NCBI RefSeq assembly: GCF_024679095.1
Contig: NC_066571.1
Span: forward strand, 4,080,783 to 4,144,782
From: Eriocheir sinensis
Taxonomy: Eukaryota; Arthropoda; Malacostraca; Decapoda; Varunidae
Direction of reading: 5' to 3'
Length of the DNA: 64,000 nucleotides
The notes under the pieces are model-generated. The model was given only the letters and a program-made list of their open reading frames with translations, made no database searches and was not told where the DNA came from. Below, one piece after another: positions 12,246-64,000 of this stretch (within the stretch, counting starts at the first letter, position 1; each line of letters starts with the position of its first letter). Both the position numbers and the translations under genes were made by a program.

Positions 12246-12600
12246 GCAGGGAGAGCACGAGGCCAGGTGATGGAGGTGGAAGTGCTGGGAGCCGCGGGAA
12301 CGGGTGGCGCCGGCTGGCCTTCACTGGACAGGAAGAAAATTATATATGTCGCGGCCTCCTCCTCCTCCTCTTGATGGAAACGGGGCAGTGTGTTTCTGGG
12401 CTCTTCCTTCGCCGGTACTGCCTCGATCGTAGTAAATGGCGTTGTACTGTGTTGCGTATGACGATGGTGTGCTGTTTGTTAGTTGTTTTTTGTAGGTATT
12501 ATAAGCGTGACCTAATAGTCATGACCTCGAATTCTATATATCAAGGCAGCATGCAGGCTGATATAGTGACCTTTGGACGATAAATAATGAGGACTGTACT
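12246..12600. other. No gene seen
   Basis: A GC-rich stretch to about 12370 containing (CCT)n, then unique sequence. No domain was recognised. Confidence 0.4.
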
Positions 12601-12603
12601 TAA

Positions 12604-12605
12604 TG

Positions 12606-12644
<39 letters not shown>

Positions 12645-12840
12645 GTGCCAGTGATAAAAAGAAGAAAAAGAAAAAGAAAAAGAAGAGGAAGAAGAAAAAA
12701 GATGTTTATGATGATGATGATAATGAACAAAAACAAGAATAAAAAGAATGATAAAGATACCTAATAATAACACGCAACTAACAACAATAATAATATAACA
12801 ATGATATAACTGTAACAATAATAATAGCAATAATGATAAT
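12604..12840 (+). repeat. (CTA)n followed by A-rich degenerate simple repeat
   Basis: (CTA)n at 12606-12644, then aagaagaaaaag and aataataat fields. Confidence 0.8.
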
Positions 12841-12868
12841 AGTTTGGAGAGCCTCGTTTTCTACGCTG

Positions 12869-12870
<2 letters not shown>

Positions 12871-12944
<74 letters not shown>

Positions 12945-13000
12945 GAGAAGAGGGATAGAGAGGATAGAAAGAAGAGATAAAAAAAGAGGGAACATAAAAG
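12871..13000 (+). repeat. (GA)n array with 60-bp spacer motif
   Basis: Pure (GA)n to 12942, then a spacer gggatagagaggatagaaag..gagggaaca that recurs near the other (GA)n arrays. Confidence 0.85.
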
Positions 13001-13129
13001 AGAGAGATTTACATAGATTTACATAGAAAATCAGACCACACAGACACCATGGTCCAGATTAGGTGGTCTGTCCTTAAACCTAAGTGATTTTACATTAATC
13101 AGAAGGCTCCTAAACGTTGCATTTCTACT

Positions 13130-14196
13130 CTAGTTGATATTAAGTTGAAGGAAGTGACGGTCGAGCTTATTTTTGAAGGAGTCAATCGTGTTACACTGGA
13201 CCACTGATGGTGGAAGCTTATTCCATTCTCGCACTACAACGTTGGTGAAGAAAAATTTGGTGCAGTCTGAATTTACTTGTCTACATTTGAGTTTTACGCC
13301 ATTGTTCCTCGTGCGCAAAGTGTCATCGATCATAAACAATCTTGATCTCTCTACACTCGTGAAACCATTAGGTATTTTAAAACATTCGATCAGTTTTCCT
13401 CGGAGGCGACGTTTCTCAAGAGAGAACATGTTAAGGGTAGAAAGCCTTTCTTCGTAGGATTTGTTGCGCAAGGAAGGGATCATTTTCGTTGCCCGACGCT
13501 GAACACCTTCTAATTTAGCAATATCCTTTGCATGGTGGGGAGACCAAAACTGTACCGCATATTCCAAGTGGGGTCTGACTAAACTATTGTAGAGCGGGAG
13601 TATTACATCTTTATTCTTGAATAAAAAGTTTCTTTTAATGAAGCCCAACATTCTGTTCGCTTTATTTGCTGCATCGATGCATTGCTGTGAGAATTTGAGG
13701 TTTGACGCGATTTTGATCCCCAAGTCCTTGACGCATTGAACGCTTCTAAGTTTAACGCCGCGCATTTCGTAATCGAACTTCTTATTCCTCGTTCCAACTT
13801 GAAGGACCTGGCACTTGCTTACGTTAAAGGGCATCTCCCATCTATCCGACCAAGCTGAAATTTTGTGCAAATCCTCTTGGAGGCTTTGCCTGTCTTCGTC
13901 AGTGAGAACCGAGTTACCAATCTTTGTGTCGTCTGCAAATTTACTAATGCGATTATTGAGTCCAACATCCACGTCGTTGATGTAAATAATGAAGAGCACT
14001 GGGCCAAGAACCGAGCCCTGAGGGACGCCACTAGTGACCGGCGCCCACTCTGAGTTAAATCCGTCAATCACTACTCTTTGTTGTCTGTTGCTCAACCAAT
14101 TCGCGATCCATTGGTGTACTTGACCGTCAATACCTATTTGCTTTAATTTGTAAAGTAATTTATGATGTGGGACTTTATCAAACGCTTTCTAGAAAT
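13130..14196 (-). mobile_element. Jockey-like non-LTR retrotransposon, 3' half of reverse transcriptase, 5'-truncated
   Basis: The minus-strand ORF 14095-13130 carries the RT core: SGVPQGSVLGPVLFIIYIND, then FADDTK (the YxDD-equivalent catalytic box), CQVLQVGT, LYNSLVRPHLEYAVQFWSPH and the C-terminal VVVREWNKLPPSVV. Upstream, AFDKVPHHKLLYKLKQ continues in frame to 14191, where DFQKAFDK-type sequence has a TAG in place of the Gln codon. Beyond that it breaks off in a (GA)n array. Endonuclease and N-terminal domains are absent, so this is a dead copy. It lies 0.7 kb upstream of the tetraspanin start. Confidence 0.9.
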
Positions 14197-14272
<76 letters not shown>

Positions 14273-14486
14273 AAATGTACACATTTACAATATGTAAGAT
14301 GTAAAAATAAAGAAAGAAAAAGAAAAAGAGAGTAAACAAGAAGAGAGAAGAGGGATAGAGAGGACAGAAAGAACAGATAAAGAGGGAACACAAGAGAGAG
14401 AGAGAGAGAGAGAGAGTAAACAAGAAGAGAGAAGAGGGATAGAGAGGACAGAGAGAACAGATAGAGGGAACGCAACAGAGAGAAGC

Positions 14487-14550
<64 letters not shown>

Positions 14551-14587
14551 ACAGATAGAAGAGAGAGAGAAGAGAGAGAGAGAGAGT

Positions 14588-14659
<72 letters not shown>

Positions 14660-14678
14660 AACAAGAAGAGAGAAGAGG

Positions 14679-14762
<84 letters not shown>
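14197..14762 (+). repeat. Compound (GA)n microsatellite with recurring spacers
   Basis: At least five pure (GA)n blocks are separated by taaacaagaagagagaag and gggatagagaggacag-type spacers. Ser/Leu-rich ORFs on the opposite strand are artefacts. It ends 130 bp before the tetraspanin ATG. Confidence 0.95.
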
Positions 14763-14764
<2 letters not shown>

Positions 14765-14891
14765 GCCTGGCGGTCACACGGGGAACCAAACTCCTCAGGC
14801 AGTGTCAGAACAGGGCAAGGGAAGGGAGTGATGTCGCCTCCTCTGCCTTCCCCTTGAGTTTGTGGCTCGCTGGCGGCTCCCCGTGATCAAG
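14763..14891 (+). promoter_or_regulatory. Probable tetraspanin 5' UTR / core promoter region
   Basis: This is GC-rich, unique-looking sequence between the end of a (GA)n array and the tetraspanin ATG. No TATA box is obvious. The adjacent (GA)n tract could act as GAGA-factor sites in an arthropod promoter. That role is inference only, because the start of transcription cannot be read from sequence. Confidence 0.4.
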
Positions 14892-38988
<24,097 letters not shown>

Positions 38989-40514
38989 CGTTTAGCTCCT
39001 GCTGCGGTGTAGTGATCAGCCGGCCCACACCCCAGGGGGCACCAGCACCGCCATGCGCACCCTCCACTGTACCTCACCAATCAAAGCTAAGAGTTGTCAA
39101 AGAGTAAAGTAGGACTATGCTGTGAGACTACTTTGTTGAGTTTTCTTTAGTTTTTTGTCTTAAGCAGAATCTCAGTCAGGTTGTCATTAGATTGATTCAC
39201 TGTTTTTAATGCACGGTAAAGCCTTGTTCTAATGGATTCAGGGGACTGATGTTCAGTAGGCATTGGAGAAGACCACACTCAGCCAGACAACGTGAGAGTG
39301 AATGAGTGCAGTGCTTCTGTATCTTGAATGAAAGTGTCCTGTAAAAACATGCCATAGGGTCACACGAGAGATTGCAAGGCATTTTGTTTCTGTACCGATA
39401 TGTGTGTAATTTAATATAGGTAGTCTGGTGTGAGTGGTCCGTCTCTTCAAGGTTTTATTGCTTGTGTATATGATTTATTAGTGTGTTATAGTTGTTGATG
39501 CCTCGTCAGCTTACTGTACATCAAGGTGTTGAATCCTTGATGCAGTCAGCTCATTTAAGTTTGATGAACTGTAATTGTGTTATGGCAGCTTTTCAGCATG
39601 CCAGTTTCTTATTGAAATGCTCACTATCATGTCAGTTTATCCTAATTTGACCTGACATGATGATCAGTCATGTACAAATACTTTCTGCATTAGATAGATA
39701 TCTGATTCAGTAGTTATGACATTAATTAGTGTTTATGTTGTTGTAGCTCTCTGTTTACCATGGACATTATTTTAATTTTTGTTGATTCGTTAGGGTTATG
39801 TCTCACTGTGGACAGCATCAGTCAGGCATTTTCTTGTCTATTTGTCCAGTCTCATCAGCTTGACCTATCTTTGACTCTATGACTGTGGAATCCAAATATT
39901 TGAATGGCATTATTAATAATCTGATTTGGTGAGAACCTTGGAGGAGGTGAACCCCTGGAGTGTGTTGAGTCTCTGCCTCCTCCTCCCCTTCCCTCTAGTA
40001 GCCAGCGTAAAGGGTGAGGGATGGAGAGGAAGGCAGGGCTCAAGAGATGCAATAGAGCTAGTTTGATAAAACTTTCAAAAGCCACAATAACTAGGAAAAT
40101 GTGGCTCTTAGAAAACACATACTAATGCTCATTGCCGCTGATCTCATAGCCTGACAACAGGAGCTATATACCGCAGCAGGAACTGATATTACCTTTGATG
40201 TATTGACTTGCCAGTATTTTTGTCAATCTTTGTGTAACAAATGACAGGCATATCTGAATATCCACCTTCAATGTGATGTCACGGCAAGGATAACCTTCTG
40301 GAGTGCAGCCGTTTATGATCTAGGAAAAAACTGGAAATGCGCTTCTGAAGTAGTCATTTGCAAGTAGAGGAAGGAACTTGAACGATATTTCACTCATTAT
40401 GAGGCTATATTGAACTTGTGTAGGATTCAGGAAGGTTTAAAGCTGGTAAAGTTTTTGGTTTAAGTGTATGAGGAGAATCACAGTAATTCACCAGGTATTG
40501 CTAGTGCAAATAAA
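38989..40514 (+). other. Probable tetraspanin 3' UTR (extent uncertain)
   Basis: Non-coding, mostly unique sequence follows the TGA. The first clear AATAAA on this strand is at 40509-40514 and is the nearest good polyadenylation signal candidate. Another AATAAA-containing stretch is near 43394. The true 3' end is not determined. No other ORF or element was recognised here. Confidence 0.35.
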
Positions 40515-42320
40515 AGATAGACAAAGACTGATCAAGTTCCAGAATTTTGAGATCATATAGTCTCATGATCTCAGGTGTTAACGCATAAAGTGATGGTCAT
40601 TTAAAGAATACTGCTGTGACAGCCATTTTCTTGACATGACAAAGTTCATTAAATAAGTTTTATATAAGACTCAAATGTTGGTAATGTGTGTGACAAATGT
40701 AGGCCTTTTGTATATTTATGGTTTGTAGTGAGTTATGTGGAACTGTGTGTTGCATTGTATGTTTTGTATCATGAACTTGTGTATCTTCTTACAAGCTGGT
40801 GCAGCTGTTACCATTGTCCAGTAAACCAGTCTTTCATGTTTATTGGTAGAAGGGAGCCCAGGTGTTTTGAGGCCAAAAACATGAACTTGGGTAAGGGTTC
40901 TTGAGTTGCCATATTTGCTCCTACTACAATTTCACCTTACCATTGTATTGCCAAGTGTGGATTCTTTTGAATTCCAAAAACCTGCTTTGAAAATATTCAC
41001 GACTGGATTGGCAGGTGTTGTTTGTGTTGTGTAAACTACATTCCACACATGAAGTGGTTGTGTTAGCTTGCTGCCGTGTAGGATAGTACCCCTGCTGAGA
41101 AGCCATTATCTTGCCAGCCAGGAGACATGGATGGGAGGAGAGCCTGCACTTCTTCATGCTGGTAATAGTCGATAGTTTTGCTGCTAGTCCCCAGCCATGG
41201 TTTTATTTGGCTTGCATGTAACAAAATTCTTGGAAAGGGTTTAAGTTTTATGACTGGTAATACTTGAAAAATTATAAATAGATTAGTACTCTGGCTTTTG
41301 GTGTTGATTTACAAGATTTGCAGTCTATTATTAATGCAATACCAAAAATCTGTTTAATATATTTAGTTGTAGTAGGTGTTGTAGCCCTTAGTTTCTCATT
41401 GTAGATATGAAGTGTTTTGTATATTAGTAGTTGTACTAAGGGCAGACATCCTACAATGAGAGCTTTATATTGAAGTTTTTATACCGGGGAGAGGGATCTG
41501 TCTCTCCATTGTCATTACTCTTACTATAGCTTTGTATCACGATAATGTGTTAGGGAAACGTACTCAAGTTTTCATATAGTTATAATATATACATTCGTCT
41601 GTATATTGTAGCAGTAAATGATGTTTTTAGTAGCCTTGAGAAGAGGGGCACATCCAGAGGTGAGCCCCAAGTAGGACACCCACCACTACCACCCCTGGGA
41701 GGGAGGACCACCTGCCTCACAGACCTTGTAGCTCCTTCACTCTCCAGTCACCTTCATCCCATACCTGAACTGTAAGCCGGGAATCTCAAACTCTATCACA
41801 ATAATGCAGTAGCCTTCATGCATCCGTGTATATGTTTATTTTCATTGACCTGCCATGTTCCAAATTGTGGATTTTAAGTTTTATACAAGCATCTCATAAT
41901 AGGATTGTTTTGAGATTTAAAACTGGGAAGCAACTTTCCAGACACTAGTAGGACTGATGGTGCTATAGGGAAGGGTGCAGGTGATTTCAGTAATAGAGTA
42001 ATCCCAAAGGTATTGGCACATTAGAGAAGTTGAGTACCACTACAATAGCCCACCCAGAATGTCAAGACACAAAGACGGAGGTCAAAGTTTTTCACCCTTC
42101 ATTTCATTACTTTGTGATAATCACATTTAATTTTTATTTGGATGTGTATTACTTGTACAATTAAGAGCTAAGTTGTTGCTCGTGCACAAAATCACGTTAA
42201 CCAAGGGGTTTTGAAAACAAATGGGATGACTGAAACCTTATTTGAAGTTTATCATGTGGATCTTTTGAATCATAACCTTAGGGCATGATAGTTCTTAAAA
42301 CATATTTGCATTTGTGCATG
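40515..42320. other. No gene seen (possible distal 3' UTR)
   Basis: Mostly unique AT-rich sequence between the tetraspanin and LAMTOR2 3' ends. Confidence 0.4.
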
Positions 42321-42321
42321 C

Positions 42322-42325
<4 letters not shown>

Positions 42326-42381
<56 letters not shown>

Positions 42382-42413
42382 ACTGCTACTACTACTACTA
42401 CTACTACTACTAC
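42326..42413 (+). repeat. (CA)n followed by (CTA)n
   Basis: (CA)n 42326-42378, then (CTA)n to 42413. Confidence 0.92.
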
Positions 42414-43780
42414 TATTTCAACTATTCAATACAATAGTAGTTTATTTTAAAACCAGCAGTAAATGTCATCTATTCAATAATTTGCCATGAAGTTGGCATT
42501 TTCTACTGCCGGACCACCAAATGCATATCTTTACCTGTAACCTGAATAACTGACATTATTTCTTGTAGGTGAATCACGGTTAATGTCTAGTAAAAGTGTA
42601 GTAATCAATAGGAATTTTCATATAACTGTTTTGATCACGTGGTCAAGTGTGGAAAATACACAGCCAAGAGCACCATAGGTAGAGGGGGCTGAGTGGCTCT
42701 GTGATGGCAGTGCTTGGCTTGTGTTACGAGGGTCACTGGTCCATACTTGTCACAGTAGTTTCATGACAAGAAATAATATTCTCTTGTAACCCTACCTTGG
42801 CTAGGCAGTCTTAGTTGCCTAGCCTTTGAAATTTTTAATCTCCTCAGCCGAGGCAATTTTTGTAACCCCATTAACTAGAACCCAGTGATTGTAGCGTCAA
42901 AGAATGCAGTTAAAGCAGATGCCCTGTTTTCAGAGCTTGGAGTTGTTACACAATTGTGTGTTTTTAACAGATGAATGCCTGTAATCCTTCCAGAATTATC
43001 AAATAACCATTGCTTAAAATTAGATTCACAGAATTGCCAAGTGGAATGCAATTCAACACAAGTGGAGACATTTTCTTTGTTAATCCATGACATCCTTGTT
43101 TGTGTTCATTAGTTCATGCCGTTAACCATACTTAATGAGTCACTGGATTGGGTTATTTACATTTCCAAATTCTGTTACATGTGATGTTTACATGCAAACT
43201 CAAATGGCAGATAACTAACAGGTTACATAAGGTCAGACAAATTTTTTTAAACCAACCTTGGGAGTCATTCTGTGATGGCAGATGGGGCAGTTTGCACAAT
43301 GGTGAGTGAGGGAGAAGGTAGCCATTTTATTTTCCCTTATTGGTGTCCGCTTGCTATACTGAAGTGTAATCTCGCTTCTCCCCCGAACTTTAACAAATAA
43401 ATGATTATACATCTTTGTATTAAGGGTTTTCACTGTATTCCTAAATTACGTGTGTGTAGAGGTGAAATAATTAAACTCCAAAATATGCAACAGACCATTA
43501 AGAAAAATTAAGCCAGTATGTAGTCCTGTATTTTTGTAATTTTGAAGACGTGCTAATAACAGGTAAAGGAAGGCTCTTGGAGATGGACAGTGGAATATGA
43601 TGCATGTTGAAAAAATTCATGGGAATGCAATGTTTTCTAGACCTTTCCATCCTGCCTTCCTCAAGATTATAAAATTACATTCCTTAAGGTTGGTACACTA
43701 ACATCATATATAAGCTCTTGAAGCCTATCTTTTTATACCTCTGTCAAAGACCTCCACCCCTTTTTTTCCCGGCCTATATT
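42414..43780. other. No gene seen
   Basis: AT-rich intergenic sequence. A degenerate SINE-like stretch (gggggctgagtggctctg) at about 42687 is too weak to call. Confidence 0.4.
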
Positions 43781-43922
43781 GCCAGTAGGCATTCTTGGTG
43801 GGGACTGATGGTTAGGCCCAGGCAAATATTTATAGTGGCACCATCTTGCTTGGCTCATGCTGACTCCCAGAGATCACCTTTGATCCTCTATTTTGAGAGA
43901 GAATCTAAACTAGATTCTAGAG

Positions 43923-44123
43923 CAGTGGTTCCCAAACTGGGGGCCATTGCCCCCCACAGAGCCTTATAACAATGTAGAGAATCTGAGGCGAAGTAGGTAA
44001 TGATAAAACCAAAGAATTTCTTTATTGATAACAAAAGAAGAAAAATAACAAAGGGAATCAATAAAACTGAAGGATTTGCTAGAGTGCTTTTTATGAGGAA
44101 CTAAAAAGTGTAGAACTGTAGTC

Positions 44124-44208
<85 letters not shown>

Positions 44209-44291
44209 ATGGGTTACGGTTGTGGGGGGGCCATGGACCAGAATAATGTATGAAAAGTGGGTAACGACCAGAAAAAGTTTGGGAACCACTG
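43923..44291. mobile_element. hAT-like MITE inside a SINE
   Basis: Starts cagtggttcccaaactgggg, ends agtttgggaaccactg. Flanking 8-bp copies ttctagag / ttctagtg. 369 bp, with an internal (AT)n at 44131-44204. The termini and 8-bp duplication match the hAT superfamily. Confidence 0.88.
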
Positions 44292-44322
44292 TTCTAGTGT
44301 CTGGGTTGATAGGTGGTCTTCA

Positions 44323-44426
44323 GGGGCCAGTTTCATCAAAGGTCCCAAGTCCTTGGAAGTGGTCTCAGGCTTGGGACTCTTTGAGCACACTTCCAAGGAC
44401 TTGGGACCTTTGATGAAACCGGCCCC
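44323..44426. mobile_element. Short foldback (39-bp arms) inside the same SINE
   Basis: The left arm ggggccagtttcatcaaagg..tggaagtg pairs with the right arm cacttcca..aaaccggcccc with one mismatch over about 39 bp. Confidence 0.85.
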
Positions 44427-45171
44427 AGGACAGCATGTGGGTAGTCTTAAGCCACGCAGCAGTGACTGAAAACCCTCAGCTTGTGGCGGTGGGCAGGACA
44501 CAAACTCGCATCCTCCTGGATGCAGCGCCAGCTCACCAGCCACCACCTCCCAAAATTTATCAAATTATTTTGCTTCTGCAATCACTGAAATGTCTATAAA
44601 CTAAATTCAATTGTTTCCATGAAGCGTCACCCAAATGCATTCCCTCTCAAACACAACCAACCTTTGTCATCCATACACGTTGAGCAGCCAAGGTGACATA
44701 CAGCCCTAGCTCACCAGAGCCACCTCAACACAGTGCCTGATGAAAAGCAGCTAATGTTTATAGAACCAATCCTAAAATATCACAGACAATTTCAATCTCA
44801 CCTTTAGTTCATACATAAGTGTCACTGGGGGCAATAATCAAATGACCAGTTCAAGTAAATTAATAAAATATAATATATTGATCAATAATTATGACAGAGA
44901 TCAGGGGTTGGCAACCAGAAGATTTTCACAAAACAATTCATTTTCTATTTATATCCCTGTATTTGTTATATCTATAAGTATTCTCTTATTTCTGACGTAG
45001 ATTATGATTTACGAGACTGCAATTTAACTTCGTTGCTCCAACTACTCATTTTCATATCAAACTAAACAGTGAGGAAATGCTAACCACCAAAATGACACAC
45101 TTGAAAAAGTCCATTGCCTTAGACTAGACAAACTTAACAGCAGTAAAGGCTGAAAAGCAAAGGCGAGGAGG

Positions 45172-48014
<2,843 letters not shown>

Positions 48015-48130
48015 CCTCCCTCAGCAGGCCGTGGCGGGCGGTGGGCGGGTCTCGGGCAGGTATCGAACCCAAGGGCGCGGCGGGGCGAGGCACGTGAGGT
48101 GGGCGTGACGCGGCGCACTGACGGGGCCAC
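48015..48130 (-). promoter_or_regulatory. LAMTOR2 upstream region with CACGTG E-box
   Basis: GC-rich sequence directly upstream of the LAMTOR2 ATG. A palindromic CACGTG lies at 48091-48096, 77 bp before the ATG, and reads TCACGTG on the gene strand. That matches the core of the CLEAR/M-box bound by TFEB/MITF factors, which drive lysosomal genes in animals. The motif is seen; its function is inferred from the lysosomal role of the gene. No TATA box is evident. Confidence 0.45.
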
Positions 48131-48136
48131 AACCAT

Positions 48137-48355
48137 GGAGGTACAATTGGTGGAGTCGAAATCAGCCCAAAAAGTTAATCCACCGAAGCTTCCATTTTTA
48201 CGGCCAGGTGTCAGGTGTTGTCAGGTCATGCTCCCTCTTAATGGTCTCGGCCAGGCTCGCCCACTCCCATCTATTGGCCGTAAATTTGATAGTTCGTCGG
48301 CTTCACCTCAATGAATGGGATTAGCGGGCCGTGTCGACTCCACTAATTCTACCTC
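48137..48355. mobile_element. Inverted-repeat element (ggtggagtcga termini), copy 2
   Basis: The left end ccatggaggtacaattggtg and right end actaattctacctccatgg are inverted repeats of about 25 bp. Interior shared with 36808-37010 (cattcattgaggtgaagccg in inverse). Located about 120 bp upstream of the LAMTOR2 ATG. Confidence 0.78.
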
Positions 48356-49324
48356 CATGGCCACAACACCATCCTCTTCCTCTTCTTTAGGCCTCTGCTG
48401 CTGACCCATCGCTGCTTCCTGCCTTTGTTTCCATTAATTAATTGTCTTCTCTTCGTTTTCAGCCTTTGTTGTTATTTTACTTGACCTACTAGATATGTAA
48501 TTTGGCTGTTCATTTAACTTCCAAAGAAAATAAACGTACGTACGTCTATTTATAATGATCTTTAAGTACAAGTATATTAGCTATCTTGTTTATTTATTTA
48601 TATTCTTGAGCTTTTTCTGCAATGTTGGAAAAAAAAACAGCGGCAGTAAAAGATAAATAAAAAAGAATTAACAAGCTCGAGCGAATTATAGGACAAGTGA
48701 ATTGCAATACCAAATTTTCTAGCCTAAAGTGAAGCAAACGATGTAGAGTAAAGTATATAAGTGTTCAGAGTGAAGTTTATAAGTGTGAAGAGTGAAAAGT
48801 ATAGGCTAGAGTGCAGAACGAAGTATATATAAGTGTACGTGAAGTGTGAAGTATTTAGCCTATATGTGTGTAGAGTGGAGTATATAAGTGAGCGCAGTGA
48901 AGTATATAAGTGTGAAGAAGAACCAAGATCGAGGACTTAAAAAAGAAGCGATACAAAGCGGAACAGGTCAAAAGAAGAAGAAGAAGAAGAAGAAGAAGAG
49001 GAGTCTCCCATGAAAACAAAGACTCGAAAATTACCTTATCTAAGTACTGGAGGTCAATGAGGACTAATTATGACCTTTGACACCTATGAGAAGGCCCTCT
49101 AATTCAATATTGGTTGTTAAAATGGAATAAATTCTTTGTTTTCTTCAATTACGCATTGCGATGTATTGCCCCATTGACTCTTTAGACTCCCGCAAAAAGT
49201 ACTTGTGGATTGTTCTATAAAATTATACTAAAATAACGATATCATGAGCATCAGATGTGGCTGCAAAATCATGCCTCAGGTAGAAATATTATAACTGGAA
49301 GGTGGAAATTTAAACATACGGCCC
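48356..49324. other. LAMTOR2-CRTC intergenic region, low-complexity patches
   Basis: About 48720-48920 repeats gtgaagtatataagtgt-like words. (AGA)n at 48974-48999. No gene seen. Confidence 0.5.
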
Positions 49325-49755
49325 CTCAGGACACCTTTTCTTGTGTGTATATAAAAAAATAAGGAATTCTACTGTGCTAAAGGTTATTGCCAAGGGTATT
49401 TTATATGCTAACATTAGGAGAAGAGATATTTTTGTGAGGAGTTTGGTGGTGCGTATAAACATTACACTAGGTTAGAATTATATCCAGAACACTTATTTTT
49501 GTATTTATATAAGAATTTCGAGCTCTGCAGTGTTAATGGTTATTATTAAGGGCATTTTCACGACTAACATCAGGCAGAGACATATTTTTGTGAAGAGTTT
49601 GGTGGTGCGTGGGGTGGTGATTATATCCAGAACACTTATTTTCGTATGAACATGGAAATGGAGAATCCTATTATGCTGTTAGTTATTGTGAAGAGCATTT
49701 TGAAGAGTAACACCAGGCTGAGAGACATTTTTCTGAAGAGCTTGTGGGTGCGCGT
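49325..49755 (+). repeat. Degenerate tandem repeat (about 142-157 bp period) upstream of CRTC exon 1
   Basis: Three units share ttatatccagaacactta, a run like gttattg..aagggcatttt, and gagtttggtggtgcgt (49438, 49595 and diverged at 49737). The last unit ends about 60 bp before the CRTC ATG, so the array lies in the presumed promoter/5' UTR. Confidence 0.6.
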
Positions 49756-49816
49756 GGGGGGGAGGGAGTTCGCGCCATTATTGGAACACAACAAACATTT
49801 CTTGGCCTGGTGCAAA

Positions 49817-64000
<14,184 letters not shown>

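Larger units (their letters stand above)
43785..44555 (-). mobile_element. SINE family 1, minus-strand copy, interrupted twice
   Basis: SINE pieces: 43785-43922 (agtaggcattcttggtgggg), 44292-44322 (ctgggttgataggtggtctt) and 44427-44555 (aggacagcatgtgggtagtc to the head). The gaps are filled by a hAT-like MITE and a foldback. Confidence 0.8.

Noticed and set aside
14143..14789. Ser/Leu-rich ORFs of 170-200 codons
   Set aside because: Translation of (GA)n/(CT)n arrays; the same applies to 20200-20868 and 55072-55600.
42660..42850. Possible tRNA-derived SINE (gggggctgagtggctctg)
   Set aside because: The B-box region ggtccatactt is too diverged and no second copy or target duplication was found.

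Overview
The window is animal nuclear DNA. Its three protein-coding genes are split by GT-AG introns, and the rest is repeats: long (GA)n, (CA)n, (AT)n and trinucleotide arrays, minisatellites, tRNA-derived SINEs, non-LTR retrotransposon 3' ends and many short inverted-repeat DNA elements. Microsatellite density, the retrotransposon ORF types and the arthropod-like CRTC motifs point to an arthropod, most likely a malacostracan (decapod-type) crustacean. That placement is an inference from recognition, not from a search.

Layout. 1-14.76 kb has no host gene that I can support. It holds retrotransposon remnants (left edge; 13.1-14.2 kb), tandem arrays with periods of about 76, 105, 118, 122 and 130 bp, foldback elements and (GA)n blocks. 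14.89-38.99 kb (+) is a complete tetraspanin of the eight-cysteine TspanC8 class, with a 12.7-kb first intron full of repeats. It has two tandem, in-frame versions of the exon for the last part of the large extracellular loop plus TM4 (34121-34237 and 35167-35280). They look mutually exclusive and are the most interesting signal in the window. 45.17-48.01 kb (-) is a complete three-exon LAMTOR2 (Ragulator subunit, 125 aa) that converges on the tetraspanin. 49.82 kb to the right edge (+) is the 5' half of a CREB-regulated transcription coactivator (CRTC), divergent from LAMTOR2 with about 1.8 kb between the start codons. Its exons carry the N-terminal CREB-binding segment, a perfect SIK/AMPK phosphorylation motif and the conserved GSLPDL motif.

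How the genes relate. TspanC8 proteins escort ADAM10 to the cell surface. LAMTOR2 anchors Rag GTPases and mTORC1 at lysosomes. CRTC is a nutrient- and energy-regulated CREB coactivator. LAMTOR2 and CRTC may share upstream DNA, and a CACGTG box lies 77 bp upstream of the LAMTOR2 ATG. No operon-like unit, virus, CRISPR array or rRNA/tRNA gene is evident.

Mobile DNA. At least eight short element families can be defined from internal copies: a TTAA-bounded 220-bp element (five copies), a 220-bp foldback family (five copies, one with a 105-bp tandem expansion), a CGTTGCCA-ended element (two), a tatagtctgttca-ended element (two), a pogo/Tigger-like family, hAT-like insertions with 8-bp target duplications (two), three tRNA-type SINE families, and a T-rich dispersed repeat (four). 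Several are nested.
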